A DNA stretch of 10,377 bases from DASVXQ01 sp046727955 (lineage in GTDB: Bacteria > Actinomycetota > CALGFH01): positions 1 through 10,377 of the forward strand of contig JBKPDO010000209.1 in assembly GCA_046727955.1 (NCBI GenBank), given 5' to 3'. Position numbers and translations under genes: made by a program. Positions 1 to 6,447 of this stretch are shown here, piece by piece. Position 1 is the stretch's first letter. Each line of letters opens with the position of its first letter. Below the pieces are notes generated by a model, which worked only from the letters and a program-made list of their open reading frames with translations, was not told the DNA's origin and ran no database searches.

Positions 1-265
1 GGCACAGCCGCTCAACCTCACCGGCCAGCGGGTTGGCCGGCTTGCGGCCCCGCGGCTGGCCAAGCGCCGCCAGCGCGCCCGCGTCGCGGGCGCGGCGCCA
101 CTCCACGATGTGGGAGGTGTACAGGCCCTCCCGCCGCAGGATCGCGCCCTTGGCGCCCGGCTCGACAGCACGGTCGAGCTCGGCAAGGATCGCCAGCTTG
201 TAGCTGGCAGTGAAGCGCCGCCGCTTGGCACGCTCGGGCACTTCCGGGTCGGGGATGTCGGCCAT
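1..265 (-). CDS. IS3-family transposase OrfA, 3' end outside window
   Basis: This is the first ORF of an IS3-type element; OrfA proteins bind the element ends and are normally joined to the OrfB integrase by frameshifting. The 88 visible residues start MADIPDPEVPERAKRRRF, followed by a helix-turn-helix region with TASYKLAILAEL and LRREGLYTSHIVEWRR, the typical OrfA signature. A basic GRKPANPLAG stretch comes next and the frame is still open at base 1. OrfA is usually about 100 aa, so little is missing; OrfB should lie to the left. The ATG at 265 has no strong ribosome binding site. A GTG at 280 in the same frame, with AAGGGG about 12 bases upstream, is an alternative start. The family call is confident; whether the element is intact cannot be seen. 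Confidence 0.85.
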   Translation of the reverse strand, partial: MADIPDPEVPERAKRRRFTASYKLAILAELDRAVEPGAKGAILRREGLYTSHIVEWRRARDAGALAALGQPRGRKPANPLAGEVERLC

Positions 266-406
266 AGGGCCAGCATGCACGCTGGACCCGGCCCCTTGAA
301 GGGTGGTGGTCAACGGGAGCGTCTCCTTACCCGCCCTTGCTGGTCAGTAATTACGACAGGGCAGGTGCCTCACCGAAGGTTGCCACAGAGGGCCTCAAGC
401 GGGCCG

Positions 407-438
407 CTGACAGGATCGTGACAGCGATCTGACAATGG
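407..438 (-). repeat. 11-bp-phased TGAC array, copy 1 (probable IS terminus)
   Basis: Three TGACA cores start at 408, 419 and 430 on the plus strand, exactly 11 bases apart. The 17 bases at 407-423 are identical to 8242-8258. The array lies about 170 bases upstream of the IS3 orfA start, at the exact point where homology of the neighbouring integrase remnant stops. It is therefore inferred to be the left end of the orfA-bearing element, with transposase binding sites on one face of the helix. Confidence 0.6.
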
Positions 439-592
439 CGTGGCGGTCTGTCGCGGAGTTGGCTACGCGTCGGCGGAGCACCGCGAGTTCGCGCCGCAAC
501 ACGAGCAACTCCGCGTTCTTCACCGTCGAGCTTGGCACCAGCCATCCCATCGTCTGACAGATCAGATAGAGCAGTCCTGGCGCTATCCACCG
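433..592 (-). pseudogene. N-terminal fragment of an integrase-type transposase (inner copy)
   Basis: Read on the minus strand from about 592, one frame gives RWIAPGLLYLICQTMGWLV, then VKNAELLVLRRELAVLRRRV, then ANSATD. The LLVLRxELAVLRR heptad-like stretch matches the N-terminus of the integrase-core transposase whose larger fragment lies at 664-1049 (there ILVLQQQLRVLRRQ), so these are two members of one family. There is no good start codon. The homology ends near 436, where the TGAC array begins, and the frame then runs to a chance stop at 395. Only about 50 of an expected 300 or so residues remain. It is inferred to be a nested insertion later cut by the IS3-type element. The protein is certainly non-functional. 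Confidence 0.65.
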
Positions 593-624
593 AGCACGTG
601 GGCCAGAGGCTCCCTTGGCGAACT

Positions 625-663
625 CGCAGCTCAGAGCCTATGGCCGACTTTCTGGCACCCACA
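625..663 (-). repeat. IS left-end motif, copy 2 (inside integrase fragment)
   Basis: The minus strand reads TGTGGGTGCCAGAAAG from 663 inward and then CTGAGCTGCG. About 31 of 39 positions match the copy at 8309-8346, allowing one gap, and the copy at 1068-1105 shares the same skeleton. It lies directly at the point where the upstream integrase reading frame leaves its family (after ENPRWG) and upstream of the second integrase remnant, as expected for the left terminus of that inner element. Confidence 0.6.
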
Positions 664-1049
664 CGCAGCCCCAGCGCGGGTTCTCCCTGGCCACGGAGGG
701 CCATGCGCAGCACCAGCGCGACGATCTCTGAGTCGATTGGTGGCCGGCCAGGCTGGCGCTTGTTGCGGTAGGTCCACTTGCGTCGCACCAGGTCGTGGTG
801 CCAGCGCAGCAGCGTCTTGGGCGTGACCAGGAACAGCGATGTCCACTGCCGCCTGGGAAGCGCGCGGCTTGCCGCCGCGAGCAGCACACGGTCCAGTGCG
901 GTGAACCTGGGTCGGCCAGCCTGGCGGCGGAGGACACGTAGCTGTTGCTGGAGGACCAGGATCTCCAGATCCTTGGTCGCCTCGTCAGTGGCTGAGAGGG
1001 CGAGCAGGCGGGCAAGCACGCGGACGACCAACGAGAGTAGGAAGAGCAT
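664..1049 (-). pseudogene. Truncated, frameshifted integrase-core transposase (outer copy)
   Basis: This DDE-integrase-type transposase would catalyse strand transfer in an IS. From the ATG at 1049 it reads MLFLLSLVVRVLARLL, ILVLQQQLRVLRRQAGRPRF, LLRWHHDLVRRKWTYR and GRPPIDSEIVALVLRMA, which is the HTH half of the family. A 10-base duplication (GGCC at 689 and again at 699) then throws it out of frame. The next frame gives ARENPRWG, the expected continuation. Homology stops at 663, where a second copy of the element's own terminal motif begins. The whole catalytic DDE core is missing, so the fragment is dead. The TGT terminus and protein type fit the IS481/IS3 superfamily; I cannot name the element. 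Confidence 0.75.
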
Positions 1050-1067
1050 CGGCGGATGGTACGGAGT

Positions 1068-1105
1068 CCCTGTCAGGACGCGAATCCGAGTTTTCGCGCC
1101 CCACA
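1068..1105 (-). repeat. IS left-end motif, copy 1 (junction with NERD gene)
   Basis: The minus strand reads TGTGGGGCGCGAAAAC from 1105 inward, then CTGACAGGG, keeping the spacing seen in the copies at 625-663 and 8309-8346. It lies 56 bases upstream of the integrase ATG at 1049. Directly outside it, at 1106, NERD-protein homology starts. Both sides of an insertion junction are thus visible. Confidence 0.6.
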
Positions 1106-1199
1106 GGCCATTCTGCGGGCTCTGCCGTCCCTGGTGGACGAGGTCGGGGTCATGCTGCTGGCCGAGGAGGCACGCCGCAAGCTTCGTCCCGCGGCCTGA
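1106..1199 (+). pseudogene. C-terminal fragment of a NERD-domain protein (copy A)
   Basis: The plus strand encodes AILRALPSLVDEVGVMLLAE, EARRKLRPAA and a stop at 1197-1199. This aligns almost residue for residue with the end of the NERD-like ORF at 3707-4045 (TLRALPAHLDEVGVMLLAEH, ARHQLHPAT, stop). The DNA from the shared GACGAGGT to the stop is also clearly similar. NERD is a nuclease-related domain found in bacterial proteins of unclear role. Everything upstream has been replaced by an IS starting at 1105, so only about 30 residues survive. The family call depends on the longer relative in this window. Confidence 0.65.
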
Positions 1200-1305
1200 C
1201 TCAGCAGGCTTCTTTCGCCGTTCCCGAGGCTGCAACCAGCGCATCTACCACTGCCTGCCGGAACGCTTCTCTTTGCCACTGAGACGTCGTGGGTCGGGCC
1301 ACGCA

Positions 1306-1338
1306 ACGTGGCACCGGCCATGTCGGCACGGGCCACGT
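1306..1338. terminator. Possible hairpin after the secreted-protein gene
   Basis: The arms ACGTGGC (1306-1312) and GCCACGT (1332-1338) can pair around a 19-base loop, 37 bases beyond the stop of the minus-strand gene. No U-tract follows, so terminator function is only inferred. The rest of 1200-1374 contains no gene I can support. A minus-strand frame ending REAFRQAVVDALVAASGTAK with a stop near 1196 looks protein-like but is unidentified. Confidence 0.25.
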
Positions 1339-1374
1339 CGTGATCAACGGGGTGAGGCGCGGCGCGAACGCGGT

Positions 1375-3534
1375 CTACGAGTTGATGGTCAACTTCATGG
1401 TGGGTGAGGTGCCGGCAGCGTGGTCAGCGTCGGCGGGCCGGTAGACACGCAGCGTGCGAGTACCTGTCGAGCCCGGCCGGTAGCTGAAGGAGTACGTGCT
1501 TGTACTCGTCAGCGTCGCCGTCTTCACCGTGTGCCACGCTCCCGAGTAGTACCTCTGCAGGATCACCGACTGTCCGGCGTGGTTGGGCGCGACCGATCCC
1601 TTGATCGTCACGGTCTGGCCGAGGGTGATCGAGCTGGCGCTCAGCGCAGCGGTGACCTTTTGGCGCACCTTGACAAGCACTGCGGCGCTGGGCGCGGCCG
1701 CATACGCTGACGTCGCGTCAGAGATGAGTCGGTATTCCCGGTTGGCTGCGGGCTTGACCGAGGTCGACACCGTCCCGGTGGATGCGGTGGTCAGGGTGCG
1801 TACCGTGGTCCAGGTCGCCGTCCCTGGGGGCCGTGACTGTAGCCGTGTCGTACGTCCCGCGAGCGGGACGCCGTCGAGGTCGGTGAGTATTCCCTTGACG
1901 GACGCGCTGGAGCCGTAGGTGATCGTGGTGGGTGCCACGGTGATCTTCTGCCGTGCCGAGCCCTGGACGATGACGACGCGGGCACGGCTGACGTTGCCCG
2001 TGCTGTCGTAGGTGAAGACCGCGAACGCGTACGCCCTGCCGGCGCTCAGCCCGGAGACGTCCACCGCCGTGCCCCTGCCGGTGTATGCGAGGCGGCCGAC
2101 CGTGGCCAGGCCGGGCGCCTGCGCGCCGGGCAGATAGCGGACGACCGTGGCGGCGTAGTCGCCGTCGGACGGGTTGACCCAGGACAGGTGCGCGGACGTG
2201 TCGCTGGTGCGGGCGGCGGTGACCTCGGTCGCCTGAGCTGGCGGCGTGACGTCGGCCCGCGCGCGGTAGCGAAGCCGGCCACGCAACGCCGGGGTCGCCC
2301 CTTCGCAGTGCTGCTCGAAGTTCAGGTCGAGCCGGTCGAGCGCACCGTTGGCTGACGAGAAGCCGATCTGGTTGACGGTGAAGGTGCCCACCAGGGTGTT
2401 GCAGCCACGGCCGTTGCCGCTCACGTCCATCCCGGGGCCGGAACCGTTGAACGGGTACCGGTGCGCGTCCGGGTAGGTGGCGCCCTCCACCAGGACGTCC
2501 CCCTGTGCCGGCACGAACGACGCTCCCCACCAGTCACCGTTGGCCGCGTCGACTCCGCCGGATACGTACTGCGCTGCGCCGCTGTACCCGATGGTGTCGA
2601 CGGCGCTGGTGTACAGGTAGGTCTGGCCTCCTCCGATGTAGTCGCCGGGGTCGCTTGTCATTTGCCAGTCGGTGACTCCCGGTACGCCATACCCGTCGAG
2701 CCCGACCTGGAAGGTCGTCGCGTCGGTCGCCAGGCGCAGGACCGCCGAACGCGGGCCGGGGGACTTGGGGGCGAATCGCACGTACACCAGGCACGCGTCG
2801 CCCTCGCCGAGGATGCGTCCCGTGCACCCGTCCGAGCGGATGGTGAAGTCCTGGGGATGCGCGCCGCCGAGCGTGACGCCGGAGACGCCCACGACCGAGG
2901 CGCCGATCTGCCGCACCCGCACCGGCACCGCCTCACCCTGCGCCCCTGGGTGGATCTCCGGCCAGCGCACCGCATCCGACTCGACGTCGGCCGCGCCGAC
3001 GATCATCCCAATCCGGATCTCACCGAAGAGCGCACGGATCCCGCCCTCACAATGCTGCTCATAGATCAGCCACAATCGTTGCAGCGTGCCGGTCGGCGAC
3101 CAGGCGATGTCGCGCACCTCGAAATTGCCGGCGATCTGGTTGCATCCGCGGCCCTCGCCGCTGATATCCATGCCCGGTCGGCCAGCCGCCTGGAACCCGG
3201 CCCGTTGCGCGTCCGGGTACCAGCCGGGACTGAGCACCCGCCCGCCACCAGCCTGGAACGTGAGGCTGAAGGACTCGCCGTACGTTCCGCCGCTGGCCTG
3301 CAGGTAGACGGCCCAGCCGCCCTCAGCGACCTGCAACGCGCCGTTCGCGTCGTCGAAGAAACGCTCGGCACCCCCGCCGATCCAGTCACCGCTCTCACTG
3401 ACCATCGTGATCGACCACGGCCCGGTGAACGTCGCCTGCGCATGCGCAGAAACGTTGACGAACACCAGGCCGGCGACCACGGCCAGGACAGTGCTCACCG
3501 TCCAGAGGACACCGCGCCGACTGACTCGGCTCAT
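1375..3534 (-). CDS. Secreted multi-domain protein with a duplicated Cys-containing domain, Fn3 and Ig-like repeats
   Basis: This is a large exported protein of about 719 aa with unknown function. Residues 1-32 form a Sec signal peptide (basic RVSRRG, hydrophobic core, AHA cleavage site). Residues 36-176 and 288-424 are two copies of one domain: each has GD(W/Y)IGGG near its start, then GPGMD or GRPGMD, (G/E)GRGCN and EQHCEG. One Cys pair is conserved per copy (131/161 and 378/410), probably a disulfide. Between them, 188-285 resembles a choice-of-anchor D/ASPM-SPD-2-Hydin domain (DACLVYVRFAPKSPG). Residues 428-524 look like Fn3 (SWVNPSDGDY, GLSAGRAYAFAVFTYD), and 526-622 plus 623-719 are Ig-like repeats, each starting RQK(I/V)T. 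The ATG at 3534 is preferred over the TTG at 3540 because GAGGGAG (3541-3547) lies 6 bases upstream. There is no LPXTG or membrane anchor, so it is probably released or bound to the wall non-covalently. A surface or adhesion role is a guess. Confidence 0.85.
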   Translation of the reverse strand: MSRVSRRGVLWTVSTVLAVVAGLVFVNVSAHAQATFTGPWSITMVSESGDWIGGGAERFFDDANGALQVAEGGWAVYLQASGGTYGESFSLTFQAGGGRVLSPGWYPDAQRAGFQAAGRPGMDISGEGRGCNQIAGNFEVRDIAWSPTGTLQRLWLIYEQHCEGGIRALFGEIRIGMIVGAADVESDAVRWPEIHPGAQGEAVPVRVRQIGASVVGVSGVTLGGAHPQDFTIRSDGCTGRILGEGDACLVYVRFAPKSPGPRSAVLRLATDATTFQVGLDGYGVPGVTDWQMTSDPGDYIGGGQTYLYTSAVDTIGYSGAAQYVSGGVDAANGDWWGASFVPAQGDVLVEGATYPDAHRYPFNGSGPGMDVSGNGRGCNTLVGTFTVNQIGFSSANGALDRLDLNFEQHCEGATPALRGRLRYRARADVTPPAQATEVTAARTSDTSAHLSWVNPSDGDYAATVVRYLPGAQAPGLATVGRLAYTGRGTAVDVSGLSAGRAYAFAVFTYDSTGNVSRARVVIVQGSARQKITVAPTTITYGSSASVKGILTDLDGVPLAGRTTRLQSRPPGTATWTTVRTLTTASTGTVSTSVKPAANREYRLISDATSAYAAAPSAAVLVKVRQKVTAALSASSITLGQTVTIKGSVAPNHAGQSVILQRYYSGAWHTVKTATLTSTSTYSFSYRPGSTGTRTLRVYRPADADHAAGTSPTMKLTINS

Positions 3535-3559
3535 GGGCAACTCCCTCGCCTGTCGCGTG

Positions 3560-3603
3560 AGCGGTTCGCTCGCGGGGCAGCGCCACCCAGGAAGCGAACC
3601 GCT
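3560..3603. promoter_or_regulatory. Perfect 11-bp inverted repeat in the leader of the secreted-protein gene
   Basis: AGCGGTTCGCT (3560-3570) is the exact reverse complement of AGCGAACCGCT (3593-3603). The arms are separated by 22 bases, so their centres are 33 bp apart, about three helical turns. The element begins about 25 bases upstream of the start codon and 13 bases from the ribosome binding site. It could be a paired operator or an mRNA stem-loop. No convincing promoter hexamers were found between it and 3706. Confidence 0.55.
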
Positions 3604-3706
3604 TCAATCGCCTGGACCTACTCAGGTCGCGTCATTCGGGCTCTGTTGCGTCGGGAAGCTAGCACAAATGGGTATGCCGACCTAATTCGGCAGTCGGAAG
3701 GGTAAG

Positions 3707-4045
3707 TTGCCAACCCGGCTAGAGGTCGACTTCAAGCCCAGTATGCCCATATCACCCTCGGCGGACGGGTCGGCGGGGCACAACGGCCACTTGATGGACG
3801 GCGTGCTTGAGACGGTGCGGTGGGAGGCCGACCACCTCACCAAGAGCTTGGGTGCGCCGGTCATCCCGATGCTGTGCGTGCATGATGTGCAACTACCTTG
3901 GGGCGAGCTGTACCTGGCCGGCGTGCCGGTGCTGAGCCCGGGCCGGCTGGTGGCCACCCTGCGGGCGCTGCCGGCGCACCTGGACGAGGTGGGGGTTATG
4001 CTGCTGGCCGAGCACGCCCGCCACCAGCTCCATCCCGCCACCTGA
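3707..4045 (+). pseudogene. NERD-domain protein, N-terminally truncated (copy B)
   Basis: The frame is open from 3686 with a TTG at 3707 as the first possible start and a stop at 4043-4045. The end belongs to the NERD (nuclease-related domain) family: VLETVRWEADHLTKSLG, PVIPMLCVHDVQLPWGEL, GVPVLSPGRLVATLRALP and VGVMLLAEHARHQLHPAT. In full-length members this follows the core with the conserved acidic and IDxK-type residues. Here that core is missing, and the first 25 or so residues look like random non-coding sequence. It is about 112 aa, perhaps half to a third of a full protein, so it is most likely a relic. It repeats the fragment at 1106-1199 in the same direction. No RBS is visible. Confidence 0.7.
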
Positions 4046-4083
4046 GCCGAGCATTGCTCCCGGGTCTCCCCGGGGAGATGACG

Positions 4084-4118
4084 AGGCGCCCCCGGGTCCT
4101 TCTCCGCCGGGGGCGCCT
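4084..4118. terminator. Strong GC hairpin between convergent genes
   Basis: AGGCGCCCCCGG (4084-4095) pairs perfectly with CCGGGGGCGCCT (4107-4118) around an 11-base loop. It lies 38 bases after the plus-strand NERD stop and 15 bases after the minus-strand SprT stop, as expected for a shared bidirectional terminator. There is no U-run, which is common for actinobacterial terminators. Confidence 0.7.
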
Positions 4119-4133
4119 TGCTGTGCCCAGGGG

Positions 4134-4939
4134 CTATCCCTTGAGGTCGCCTTCGGGCCGGAACTCGCCGCCGCAGACCCCGCATAGGATCGGCCCGCGC
4201 CCAGCCTGCTTGGGCGACACCCGGATCGAGCGCTTGGGGCAGCAGTCGCAGACCAGCTTGGCGCGGGTGAAGGTCTTGCCGCCCTGGTCTTCGCCGGCAC
4301 CGTCGCCCTCGGGGGTGGTGGTGCCGGGAGTGGCCTGGCCGCCGCCGGCCAGCCGCAGCCGCCGGAAGGTGTCCAGGTGCAGGGTGATCGCGGCGTCCAG
4401 CTCGGCGATGGTGTCGGCGTAGCAGCTCGCGGCCACCTCGGTGAGCTGCACGTCGCTGAACCCGCTGACCGGATGCGCTTTGGCGTCTGATGGCCATTCG
4501 AGGTCCAGCTCGGCGGCCAGCTCGACGAAGCGGCGGTTGTGGTACTTGCCTTGGCGGCTGGTGTCCTTGACGCCGCGGGCGTGGGCGAGCGCGTGGGTGG
4601 CCTCGTGCAGGATGGTGAGGAGGGTGTGGGTGGCGCCTTCGGCGAAGCACTCGCCGGCGACGAACAGCTCGGGCTTGCGGTCGGGCTCGACGTGGAGGCT
4701 GGCGTCGTGGCCGGCTTCGGTTGGGGGTGGGGTCGTGGGTTGGGGGCGGCCGGCGACCCAGCGTTCGGCGCCGAAGTGGCCCCAGGTGGCGTCGATGCTT
4801 CGAGTGGCGGCGTGCTTGAGGCCGGTGCCGGTGATGAACACGACCTCGGGCAGGTCGGGGTGGTGGTGGCGCGGATGGTGGCCCAGGTGTGCTCCAGGGC
4901 GGCGATGAGGCTGGAGCCGGTGGCGGCGGGCTGCGGCAT
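4134..4939 (-). pseudogene. SprT-like zinc metalloprotease, one apparent frameshift
   Basis: SprT/Spartan-like proteins are zinc-dependent proteases or peptidase-like DNA-associated proteins. From ATG 4939 (GAGGA 7 bases upstream) the first frame reads MPQPAATGSSLIAALEHTWA, TIRA. The rest continues in another frame as PDLPEVVFITGTGLKHAAT, so one base is missing in the GGTGGTGGTGG run near 4857-4870. The body carries the zinc motif LHEATHALAHARG, with HEATH at about residues 79-83 of the 235-aa downstream ORF, and a second conserved stretch GKYHNRRFVELAAELDLEW. A C-terminal zinc ribbon has C198/C201 and C220/C223. All catalytic and ribbon residues are present, so the protein would be normal (about 267 aa) if the frameshift is an assembly error. 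The GTG-initiated internal frame at 4841 could also give a shortened product. Confidence 0.8.
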
Positions 4940-5247
4940 GGCGATGTCCTCACGATCCGGGGTGGCATCGAACTCTCCCCCCAATTCCAGCGTGTTTGAC
5001 TCGTACCAGGGCGTTGCGCAAAGCGTGCTTCGACGCCCGCTTGGGTCTCTTGGCTGTTTCGACAGCGGCGCTGGTAGGCGGCTCAACCCGAAGGGATCAC
5101 AATGGCGAACGTCGGGATCGGAGTCGAGCTCAAGCGCTACCTGCACGCGCTTCTCGGGCTTCTCGGGAAGCTGCTGAGCAGGAACTTTGGGCCCGTGCGG
5201 CCCGTCTCATCCAGCGTACGACGCGCGGGGATGGGTGGAGGTTGGAC
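4940..5247 (+). other. Intergenic region with a possible lost N-terminus of the next gene
   Basis: No complete gene is seen here. From ATG 5102 (GAAGGG about 8 bases upstream) a G/C-third-position-rich frame reads MANVGIGVELKRYLHA. It then degrades, while the frame of the following gene becomes protein-like: RASREAAEQELWARAARLIQ, then RTTRGDGWRLD, running directly into the Met at 5248. Joining the two needs one missing base near 5150. The region may therefore code for about 48 cytoplasmic residues of the downstream protein, or be an unrelated relic. No promoter was identified. Confidence 0.35.
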
Positions 5248-6099
5248 ATGGCCGAGCGCGGGCTACGCGGCCGTTGGTCGCTTGGGTCCAAGACCACGGC
5301 GCTCCTGGGGGTCGCAGCGGTTGGCGCGGTGGGCGTCGGGCTGGTGTGGATGGCGGGTGGTGACGGCAGGGCGTCGGATCGGGCCAGCGGCAGCGCCAAT
5401 GCCAGCATCCCAGCGGCGCCGCAGGCCCAGGGACGGGCGGTGCCGTGGGACGGCGCTCGGCTTGTGCACGGTGAGCCCGAGCGGCTGACGCTGTACTTTG
5501 TCGGCGGGCCGCCGGGCCGGCCCGATGATCCCTGCGCCCGGGCCTACGCGGCGACGGCCAAGCCCACCGGCGACAGGGTGACGGTCACCCTGCGCGAGCT
5601 GCCGGCGCCGCCGCCGCCGCCGGGACACGGGTGCGCAGCCATCGGCTATGGAAGGTCGCTCACGGTCGCGCTGCCCGAGCCGTTGCGGGGCCGCCCGGTG
5701 GTCGACGGGGCGACCGGCGAGCAGCGGCTGGTCAGCGATGCCGCGCTGCTGCTCACCCCCTCCTGGCTGCCAGTGGGCTACCGGTTCGTCCGGGAGCGGG
5801 TCGAGCTCGGGATCGACACCCGTGAGTGGGCGCCGGAGGGGCGGCACGACGAGCGGCTCCTGGTCGAGCAGGGAGACGCCGGCAAGCTGGCGCGGCTGGG
5901 CTTTGATCCGGTCGTGCTGGCCAGGCCGGTGGTGCGAGAGATGCCAGCGACGGTGTGGAAGACCAGGGGGTTCGACGACCTGGTCTGTGTCTCCTGGGCC
6001 GAGGGCAGCGTGGGCCACCGGGTCTGCAGCAGCGGCGCGCCGGGCAGGCTGTTGCCGGTCGAGGTGTTGGTCCGCGTGGCCGACGGGCTGCGCGGCTAG
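5248..6099 (+). CDS. Membrane-anchored extracytoplasmic protein, function unknown
   Basis: The protein is 283 aa. The ATG at 5248 follows GGTGGAGG by 6 bases, which decides this start, but see the upstream region for a possible longer ancestral form. A basic N-terminus (RGLRGRWSLGSK) is followed by one hydrophobic segment at about residues 17-40 (ALLGVAAVGAVGVGLVWMAG), so the rest should face outside (N-in single-pass anchor or uncleaved signal). A Ser/Ala/Gly/Pro-rich linker leads to a folded domain with DPCARAYAAT, a VTLRELPAPPPPPGHGCAAIG stretch split by the proline run, LPEPLRGRPVVDGATGEQRL and a C-terminal half with WKTRGFDDLVCVSWAEG. Four cysteines fall in two likely pairs. I do not recognise a named family. 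The context (alone between SprT-like and HTH genes) does not reveal its role. Confidence 0.75.
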   Translation: MAERGLRGRWSLGSKTTALLGVAAVGAVGVGLVWMAGGDGRASDRASGSANASIPAAPQAQGRAVPWDGARLVHGEPERLTLYFVGGPPGRPDDPCARAYAATAKPTGDRVTVTLRELPAPPPPPGHGCAAIGYGRSLTVALPEPLRGRPVVDGATGEQRLVSDAALLLTPSWLPVGYRFVRERVELGIDTREWAPEGRHDERLLVEQGDAGKLARLGFDPVVLARPVVREMPATVWKTRGFDDLVCVSWAEGSVGHRVCSSGAPGRLLPVEVLVRVADGLRG

Positions 6100-6196
6100 A
6101 GCGCCATCGGGAGCCTGGGCGCGCTGTGCCGGCGGGGCTGGTAGGAGGCAATGCGACCATTAGGGTTGGCCCCGACTATCAAGGTGTTTTGACGGC

Positions 6197-6442
6197 ATGG
6201 AGAAGACAGCAGACCCCGAGGTAGCGACCCTCGCGGCAGCCACAGCACCCGCGACCCCGAGGTCGGCCTGCGGGCGGTCGCGGCCCTGCGCGGCCTGCTG
6301 GAGGTGCTGGAGGCCCTGCAGGTCGACAACGCCCGCGCCAGCGGCTGGTCCTGGCAGCAGATCGCCAGCCGGCTGGGCGTCACCAAGCAGGCCGTCCACC
6401 AAAAAGCACGGCCCGGGCAGCCGCCCGAGGCAAGGGAGGTAG
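6197..6442 (+). pseudogene. Short HTH DNA-binding protein with two compensating frameshifts
   Basis: The ATG at 6197 gives MEKTADPEVATLAAATA; after one missing base near 6250 the next frame gives TRDPEVGLRAVAALRGLLEV, LEALQVDNARASGWSWQQIA and SRLGVTKQAVHQK. That is a helix-turn-helix of the type found in short actinobacterial regulators (WSWQQIA/GVTKQAVHQK). An extra A in the AAAAA run near 6402 returns the frame to HGPGSRPRQGR and a TAG at 6440. The ancestral product would be about 81 aa. It ends 5 bases before the Clp-N gene, whose GGGAGG ribosome site overlaps its last codons, so the two form an operon. As read, the A5 run instead fuses the HTH in frame to the next gene. Either both indels are sequencing errors or the gene is decaying. 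Confidence 0.65.
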
Positions 6443-6447
6443 CCGAC

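Noticed and set aside
2461..3705. Long plus-strand ORF opposite the secreted-protein gene
   Set aside because: It is antisense to a well-supported gene with signal peptide and domains; its translation is Arg/Ala-rich low-information sequence caused by high GC.
4990..5110. tRNA or attachment site near CTCAACCCGAAGG
   Set aside because: No cloverleaf can be drawn with matching acceptor and TpsiC arms.
3682..5146. Two long minus-strand ORFs (3682-4968 and 3893-5146)
   Set aside because: Pro/Arg/Ser-rich shadow frames of the SprT-like and NERD genes. Only the first about 25 residues after the Met at 4939 are real, as the N-terminus of the SprT-like protein.
5263..6018. 251-aa minus-strand ORF
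   Set aside because: Antisense to the membrane-anchored protein, which has a good ribosome site and a plausible membrane segment.
6395..6410. Programmed -1 frameshift at the AAAAA run
   Set aside because: The change needed to reach the HTH stop is +1, and no slippery heptamer with a downstream structure is evident; an extra A is simpler.
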